A DNA stretch of 11,818 nt from an uncultured Lachnospiraceae bacterium. Its GTDB lineage: Bacteria; Bacillota; Clostridia; Lachnospirales; Lachnospiraceae. A program made the position numbers and the translations under genes. The notes beneath the pieces were generated by a model, which ran no database searches, was not told the DNA's origin, and saw nothing but the letters and a program-made list of their open reading frames with translations. Below, piece after piece: positions 7,494 to 11,818 of the stretch. The first letter of the stretch is position 1. Each line of letters begins with the position of its first letter. The stretch lies in assembly GCA_947625995.1 (NCBI GenBank), contig CANQQN010000043.1:1-11818 (forward strand), in the 5' to 3' direction.

Positions 7494-8975
7494 TTATTGA
7501 CCGCCTTCCGGCTCTTCTTCACTCTGGCTGCCGCTCTCTTCTCCGTCCTCTTCAGACTGCTCTTCCTCGTTGGCCCAGCCGTTGTCTTCCCCGTCGTCCT
7601 CGTCTGACCAGTCGTCCCCATCGTCCTCATCTGACCAGTCGTCCTCTTCCCAGTTCTGCTCATCAGGATCAGGGGTGGGAGACGGTTCCGGATAATCCTC
7701 GGGATCGATGAGCTTTCTCACGATCTTTACCGCAAGGATTCGGCTCACGGACTGGTCGATTCGTTCCTCGGACAGCCTGCCGTTGCGCACTGCGGATTCC
7801 ACCGCGGAATATGTACCTTCCAGACTGGCGGGCAAATACATGATATCCGCCCCAGCGTCTATGGCTTTCAGCACAGCCTCGCTGCTGCTGTAATATTTTG
7901 TGATCGCCTGCTCGTTGAGCGCGCCGGAAATGATCATGCCGTTATAGCCCAGTTCCGAACGCAGGATGCCTACGACCTTTTGGGACAGGGAACAGGGCGT
8001 GCGGTCTCCCGTAAGCTGCGGCGCCGCGATATTTGACATCATAATGGCATCTACGCCGGCTGTAATGCCCGTCATATAGGGGATCCATTCTACCGCACGC
8101 ATTTCTTCTTTCGTACGGGTAGTTTCCACATACCCGTCCTTTGTACTTTCCGATACGCCGCCGCACCCGGGAAAATATTTCATAACGGCGCTGATATTGA
8201 CCTCCTGATATCCTTTCACCTGCGCTTCCGCAAGCTGCGCCGTCAGCTTCGCGTCCGTTCCGAAGCAACGCCTGCCCAGCACGGAAGCTTCTCCGTCCAG
8301 AGCAACATCCGCCACCGGCGCGAGATTTAAGTTAAACCCTAAGCTTCCAAGGGCTTCCGCAATCTGCCGCGCCGCGTTCGTCGCGCCCTCCGCGTCCCGA
8401 TCGTCGCCGTACTGGCGGGCATCCTTTACCTTCGGAATGTTCAGGTTCGGGTTGGACGCCAGCAGGGACGCGTCCCCGCCTTCTTCTTCCACCGCTATGA
8501 ACATCGGTGTATCGGCATTTCTCTGCAGTTCCTGTATAAATGCCGTTGTCTGCGGTGCGGACGACATATTGACGCCGGTCAGCAGCACGCCTCCCACCGG
8601 ATAGGTGTTGAGGCGGCTTCTGGTCCGCTGATTGATAGAGGTATTGCTGCTGCCTCCAAGCTGTGACATATCCACAACAAACATTTGTCCGATCTTTTGG
8701 CGGAGCGTCATGGACGCCAGTACCCGTTCCACCTTTTTCTGCAGGGCGAGCCCTTCCGGACTTGGCGTCTCCTCCGGCTTTTGGACCGGTTCCGGTGTCT
8801 CCTGCGGGCCTTCCTCAGGCGATTCTGTTTTTGTTTCTACCGCCACCGGCTCCGGCGTGGGAATCACCTGCTCTTTCTCATTCATGATCCTTTTAATGGC
8901 GAACATACCACAAACCGCCAGCGCTACGGTGACCACCGCCACCGCCACCAACATCACGTTTTTCCAAGCTTTCAT
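7494..8975 (-). CDS. Membrane-anchored GH3-like protein, probable pseudoenzyme
   Basis: The core resembles the NagZ/YbbD type of GH3 beta-N-acetylhexosaminidases. The 493 residues comprise an N-terminal anchor (7-27, VMLVAVAVVTVALAV), a Pro/Glu/Thr linker (about 30-77), a GH3 TIM-barrel domain (about 77-420) and an acidic tail (about 422-493). Scaffold motifs remain: MTLRQKIGQMF, IAVEEEGG (162-167, family DQEGG), LAPVADV, GRRCFG, PVGGVLLTG. Active-site residues do not. The KHFPGHG loop reads KYFPGCG (266-272), the following DxH acid-base dyad is gone (GVSESTKDGY), and the nucleophile position of family [ST]DAL is ISGAL, with Gly351 for Asp. I infer it no longer hydrolyses glycosides and instead binds, senses or scaffolds at the cell surface, N-terminus in and C-terminus out. 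The ATG at 8975 opens directly into the anchor; a GTG at 8990 lacks any SD and would add five residues. It lies 19 bases after rseP and 20 before ispG. Fold is confident, pseudoenzyme status likely, function unknown. Confidence 0.88.
   Translation of the reverse strand: MKAWKNVMLVAVAVVTVALAVCGMFAIKRIMNEKEQVIPTPEPVAVETKTESPEEGPQETPEPVQKPEETPSPEGLALQKKVERVLASMTLRQKIGQMFVVDMSQLGGSSNTSINQRTRSRLNTYPVGGVLLTGVNMSSAPQTTAFIQELQRNADTPMFIAVEEEGGDASLLASNPNLNIPKVKDARQYGDDRDAEGATNAARQIAEALGSLGFNLNLAPVADVALDGEASVLGRRCFGTDAKLTAQLAEAQVKGYQEVNISAVMKYFPGCGGVSESTKDGYVETTRTKEEMRAVEWIPYMTGITAGVDAIMMSNIAAPQLTGDRTPCSLSQKVVGILRSELGYNGMIISGALNEQAITKYYSSSEAVLKAIDAGADIMYLPASLEGTYSAVESAVRNGRLSEERIDQSVSRILAVKIVRKLIDPEDYPEPSPTPDPDEQNWEEDDWSDEDDGDDWSDEDDGEDNGWANEEEQSEEDGEESGSQSEEEPEGGQ
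7591..7644 (-). repeat. 27-bp tandem duplication in the acidic tail of the GH3-like gene
   Basis: Two adjacent 27-base copies (7591-7617 and 7618-7644) differ at two positions, both G/A on the plus strand. They encode two nine-residue units of DDWSDEDDG type. The copies keep the reading frame, as expected for slippage-driven expansion of a low-complexity acidic tail. The copy number may vary between strains. Confidence 0.85.
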
Positions 8976-8994
8976 CTTTGCTTCACTCACTTAT

Positions 8995-10293
8995 TCAAAA
9001 GAATATCTTGCGCACATCGTTAAACAATACTACGATCATCAAGCCGATCAAAAGGACGAATCCTACAAAATGCACCATTCCTTCCCGTTCCGGATTCATC
9101 CGCTTTCCCCGTATTGCCTCGATAATAAAAAACAACAGTCTTCCGCCGTCAAGAGCCGGGATCGGAAGCAGGTTCATTACGCCCAGATTCGCGGAGAGCA
9201 GAATGGACAGATTCATCATTGTGAGGATCACCGAAAGCACGCCTGCCTGCTTGCTCTGCTCGTAGGAATCTCCGATGGTATCCACAATGCCCACGGGGCC
9301 GGACAGGTCATTGAGGCTTACATGCCCCGTAAACAACATGCCAAGCGTTTTGAAGGTTGTGGATATCCAATATTTTACCTCATATACGCTGTATTTCAGT
9401 ACAGACAGAACGCCTTCTCTGGACCGGTAGCCGGAATCCAGATACAGCCCGCTGTCATAGCCGGATGCGTCGTTAGCAGTGAAGGATAAGGAAATCTCTT
9501 TTCCGTCCCGTTCTACCACGATCTCCATATTGGCGTCTTCGCTCTGTCCGATGGTCTGCGAGACCTCAGCGGAGGAGGTGACCGTCTTGCCGTTGACTTT
9601 CGTGATCCTGTCCCCCGGTTCTATGCCGGCCTCCTGAGCGGGACCTCCGGGCACAAGATCGGTGATCACCGCCTCACGGCCTTCTCCCTGTCCCATATAA
9701 ACGCCGATCTGGTAGGCGTTTTTCCACTCCGGAACGACATCGGCCTCCTTTGTCACCGTCTGCCCGTTTTCTTTTCTCTCATAAGTGACCCTGAGGGGCT
9801 TTTCCGGATAGAGCATGGTCTCCAGCGTGACTTCTCTGGACAGATTCACTTTCTTTCCGTTGATCCGGGTGATCATATCCCCTTCCTTTATGCCGGCCTC
9901 TTCCGCCGGAGAGCCTTCCGAAACCCGGAGCACCTCCGGCAGGTCGTAACCCGCCATTCCCACCACAAACAGGGAAAGCACAAATGCAAGGATAAAATTA
10001 AAAAAAGGACCTGCAAACACCACTGCCATCCTTGCCAACACCGATTTATTGTTGAAGGCTCTGGGATCCGCAGTGTCAAACTCATCATCCTCGCCCATCA
10101 TACAGGCGCCGCCAAAGGGCAAAAGCTTCAGGCTGTATTTGGTTTCTCCCTTTGTAAAGCCCACAAGCGTGGGCCCAAGGCCGAGGGAAAACTCATATAC
10201 TTTGATATGATTCATCTTTGCCACCAGAAAATGCCCAAGTTCATGAATGATGATAATAAGGCTGAAAATAATTATTGCAATGAGAATATTCAA
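8995..10293 (-). CDS. rseP: Site-2 intramembrane zinc metalloprotease (RseP/RasP family)
   Basis: Cleaves transmembrane segments of substrates already trimmed outside the membrane, typically anti-sigma factors and signal-peptide remnants; B. subtilis RasP acts on RsiW and FtsL. The first membrane segment carries zinc motif HELGH at 17-21 (His17, Glu18, His21). Two PDZ domains follow, centred on GSPAEEAGIKEGD (about 127) and GGPAQEAGIEPGD (about 215). The C-terminal segments contain NLLPIPALDGGRLLF with Asp382, the third zinc ligand. At 432 residues it is close to E. coli RseP (450). The start is a TTG: the next in-frame Met follows the active site, so it cannot be the true start. A near-perfect Shine-Dalgarno site precedes the TTG. 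It is 15 bases downstream of dxr and 19 bases upstream of the GH3-like gene. All catalytic residues are present. The actual substrates in this organism cannot be read from the window. Confidence 0.96.
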   Translation of the reverse strand: MNILIAIIIFSLIIIIHELGHFLVAKMNHIKVYEFSLGLGPTLVGFTKGETKYSLKLLPFGGACMMGEDDEFDTADPRAFNNKSVLARMAVVFAGPFFNFILAFVLSLFVVGMAGYDLPEVLRVSEGSPAEEAGIKEGDMITRINGKKVNLSREVTLETMLYPEKPLRVTYERKENGQTVTKEADVVPEWKNAYQIGVYMGQGEGREAVITDLVPGGPAQEAGIEPGDRITKVNGKTVTSSAEVSQTIGQSEDANMEIVVERDGKEISLSFTANDASGYDSGLYLDSGYRSREGVLSVLKYSVYEVKYWISTTFKTLGMLFTGHVSLNDLSGPVGIVDTIGDSYEQSKQAGVLSVILTMMNLSILLSANLGVMNLLPIPALDGGRLLFFIIEAIRGKRMNPEREGMVHFVGFVLLIGLMIVVLFNDVRKIFF

Positions 10294-10297
10294 TGCA

Positions 10298-10310
10298 TCA
10301 CCTGCTTTCT
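10298..10310 (-). promoter_or_regulatory. Near-complete Shine-Dalgarno site fixing the rseP TTG start
   Basis: The minus strand reads AGAAAGCAGGTGA, matching the full anti-16S-complementary AGAAAGGAGGTGA at 12 of 13 positions, four bases before the TTG at 10293. The site overlaps the last two bases of the dxr TAG stop. Such strong pairing likely compensates for the weak TTG codon. An ATG at 10298 is out of frame and meets a stop after one codon, so it is not the start. Confidence 0.75.
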
Positions 10311-11466
10311 ATGATCTATCAAGTTTCATTCTCTTATCTAAATATGCATATGTCTCTTTTTCCATATACAGAATTTCTTCCAGATCCGGATCCGGTATGC
10401 CGGGAAGAGCCTCCATAGCATCCCCGATCAGTGCGGGAATGTCCAGAAAACCGATCTCCTCCTTTAAAAATCTGGCCACCAGATATTCATTTGCCGCGTT
10501 GAACACCACCGGCATCGTACCGCCGCCGCGGGCCGCTTTCAGGGCAAGCTGCAACCCCTCGAAGGTTTCCGCATCCGGCTTTTCAAAAGTCAGGGCGCCT
10601 ACCTTTGGAAAATCCAGCCGCTGCGTAGGCGCGTATCTTCTGTGGGGATAGTAGAGGGCATACTGTATGGGCAGCTTCATATCGGGCACGCCAAGCTGCG
10701 CGATCACCGCCCCGTCCTCATATTCCACCATGGAATGAATGATGCTCTGGGGATGTACCAATATCTCGATCTTTGAAATATCCACATCAAACAGCCATCT
10801 GGCCTCCATCAGTTCCAGTCCCTTGTTGACCATCGTGGCGGAATCAATGGTGATCTTATTTCCCATGTCCCAATTGGGGTGCTTCAAGGCGTCCTTGGGA
10901 CGAACGGATCTTAACTGTTCTTTTGTAAATCCCCTGAAAGGGCCTCCCGAAGCTGTCAGCAGGATCCTGCTCACCGCTCTTTTCTCTTCCCCGTTCAAAG
11001 ACTGAAAAATGGCGCTGTGCTCACTGTCCACTGGCAGGATAGAGACACCCTTCTTTTTTGCAAGAGGCATGATCAGATGTCCCGCCGTCACAAGGGTCTC
11101 CTTGTTGGCGAGGGCAATGTCCTTTCCTTCTTTGATGGCAGCGATGGTTGGCCGGATGCCGATCATTCCCACAACGGCGGTGACCACGATCTTTGCCTCC
11201 GGCATAGTGGCAAGGGCAAGAAGCCCTTCCATGCCGTGATATACCTTTACAGGCAGATCCCCTACAGCCACAGCCAGTTCTTTTGCTTTCCTTTCATCCC
11301 ATACCACTGCGATCTTCGGAGCAAACTCCCTGATCTGCTTTTCCAGCAGCGCGATATTCGTACCTGCGGAAACCCCCAGCACTTCTATGTCTTTCTGTTC
11401 TCTTACGATTTCAAGGGTCTGGGTGCCGATAGAACCCGTAGACCCGAGGATAACAATCTTCTTCAT
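10309..11466 (-). CDS. dxr: 1-deoxy-D-xylulose 5-phosphate reductoisomerase
   Basis: First committed step of the MEP isoprenoid pathway: NADPH-dependent rearrangement and reduction of DXP to 2-C-methyl-D-erythritol 4-phosphate in the cytoplasm. It is the target of fosmidomycin. The 385-residue length fits the family (E. coli 398). Visible motifs: the NADPH loop GSTGSIG (8-14), ALANKETLVTAG (Asn121, Lys122), metal-binding PVDSEHSAIF (Asp147, Glu149), LTASGGPFRG (170-179), HPNWDMGNKITIDSATM (196-212) and NKGLELMEA with the third metal ligand Glu218. VHPQSIIHSMVEYEDG follows. The ATG at 11466 has a GGGAG site about 10 bases upstream. It starts 39 bases after the cdsA stop and ends 15 bases before rseP. 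Together with ispG in the same operon it supplies isoprenoid precursors, including those for undecaprenyl phosphate. Confidence 0.98.
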   Translation of the reverse strand: MKKIVILGSTGSIGTQTLEIVREQKDIEVLGVSAGTNIALLEKQIREFAPKIAVVWDERKAKELAVAVGDLPVKVYHGMEGLLALATMPEAKIVVTAVVGMIGIRPTIAAIKEGKDIALANKETLVTAGHLIMPLAKKKGVSILPVDSEHSAIFQSLNGEEKRAVSRILLTASGGPFRGFTKEQLRSVRPKDALKHPNWDMGNKITIDSATMVNKGLELMEARWLFDVDISKIEILVHPQSIIHSMVEYEDGAVIAQLGVPDMKLPIQYALYYPHRRYAPTQRLDFPKVGALTFEKPDAETFEGLQLALKAARGGGTMPVVFNAANEYLVARFLKEEIGFLDIPALIGDAMEALPGIPDPDLEEILYMEKETYAYLDKRMKLDRS

Positions 11467-11505
11467 ATCGTCAAAGCTCCCGTATTCCTATGCCTGCGGC
11501 AAAGA

Positions 11506-11818
11506 TCACAGCAGGATCGTGGCAAGATAATAGATGACCGGCGCCGTAAAGATCACGCTGTCGAACCGGTCAAGGATGCCCCCGTGGCCGGGAATAATAT
11601 TTCCATAATCCTTCATATTGTAATCTCGCTTGATGGCGGAGGCCGCCAGATCACCGATCTGGGAGATCACCGCCCCTACGCCACAGATCACAGCATATTT
11701 CAAAACCGGATGGGCGCTGCCCGTCATGGCGGACAATACCCCGGCAAACGCCATACCAAGGAGCATCGCGCCGGCAATGCCGCGGCCATGGCCGTGATGG
11801 CGTCCATGAGGGCGGCGC
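11506..11818 (-). CDS. cdsA: Phosphatidate cytidylyltransferase (CDP-diglyceride synthase), 5' end missing
   Basis: Integral membrane enzyme that makes CDP-diacylglycerol from CTP and phosphatidic acid, the branch point for bacterial phospholipids. Only the C-terminal ~100 residues are in the window; full-length CdsA is roughly 260-290. The PROSITE-type CdsA signature is complete at 11560-11640: SAIKRDYNMKD, then PGHGGILDRFD. Upstream is a membrane segment and CGVGAVISQIGDLAAS, and a final hydrophobic segment (TAPVIYYLATILL) precedes the TGA. The frame stays open to the right edge. However, the first ~13 codons there (about 11779-11817, His/Arg/Gly-rich) do not look like CdsA, where a conserved KKTxEGxxGG-like stretch is expected before GIAGAMLLG. 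That suggests a frameshift or a faulty sequence end. It lies directly upstream of dxr, as in other Firmicutes. Confidence 0.93.
   Translation of the reverse strand, partial: RRPHGRHHGHGRGIAGAMLLGMAFAGVLSAMTGSAHPVLKYAVICGVGAVISQIGDLAASAIKRDYNMKDYGNIIPGHGGILDRFDSVIFTAPVIYYLATILL

Noticed and set aside
8976..8990. GTG at 8990 as the start of the GH3-like gene
   Set aside because: No Shine-Dalgarno sequence precedes it, and it begins four bases after the rseP stop; the ATG at 8975 leads straight into the membrane anchor.
8632..9489. Plus-strand open frame of 285 codons across the GH3-like/rseP junction
   Set aside because: It is antisense to two well-supported genes, has an incoherent His/Gln-rich composition with no recognisable motif, and is explained by codon usage of the opposite strand.

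Overview
The window looks like chromosomal DNA from an anaerobic Gram-positive Firmicute, most likely class Clostridia and probably Lachnospiraceae. Evidence: a PolC-type replicative polymerase, the MEP isoprenoid genes dxr and ispG, Shine-Dalgarno-led genes in tight series, and the gene order cdsA-dxr-rseP-...-ispG-polC. In Bacillus the equivalent run is uppS-cdsA-dxr-rasP-proS-polC; clostridial versions commonly carry ispG where proS sits. The taxonomic call is inference from gene content and order only.

Every gene I can support is on the minus strand, so the window reads right to left. From the right edge: the 3' part of cdsA (phospholipid synthesis), dxr (first committed MEP step), rseP (site-2 intramembrane protease), a membrane-anchored glycoside hydrolase family 3-like protein, ispG (penultimate MEP step) and polC (DNA polymerase III alpha with built-in proofreading). 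The gaps between them are 39, 15, 19, 20 and 23 bases, with no terminator or convincing promoter in them, so this reads as one operon whose promoter lies beyond the right edge.

After polC comes a 130-base AT-rich gap with a plausible sigma-A promoter and two small inverted repeats. A long secreted protein with a laminin-G/concanavalin-A-like fold follows and runs off the left edge; at least 613 codons are open with no stop. It appears to be a separate transcription unit, although I see no good terminator for the polC operon in the gap.

The most interesting item is the GH3-like gene between rseP and ispG. It keeps the family scaffold but has lost the nucleophile aspartate (Gly at 351), the His/Asp acid-base dyad and the conserved histidines of the KHFPGHG loop. 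It has one N-terminal membrane anchor and a long acidic tail containing a 27-bp tandem duplication. It is probably a surface pseudoenzyme (binding, sensing or scaffolding) held in a housekeeping operon next to an intramembrane protease. Secondary observations are a ~260-residue spacing inside the LamG-like domain of the secreted protein, and a short stretch at the extreme right edge that does not look like CdsA.
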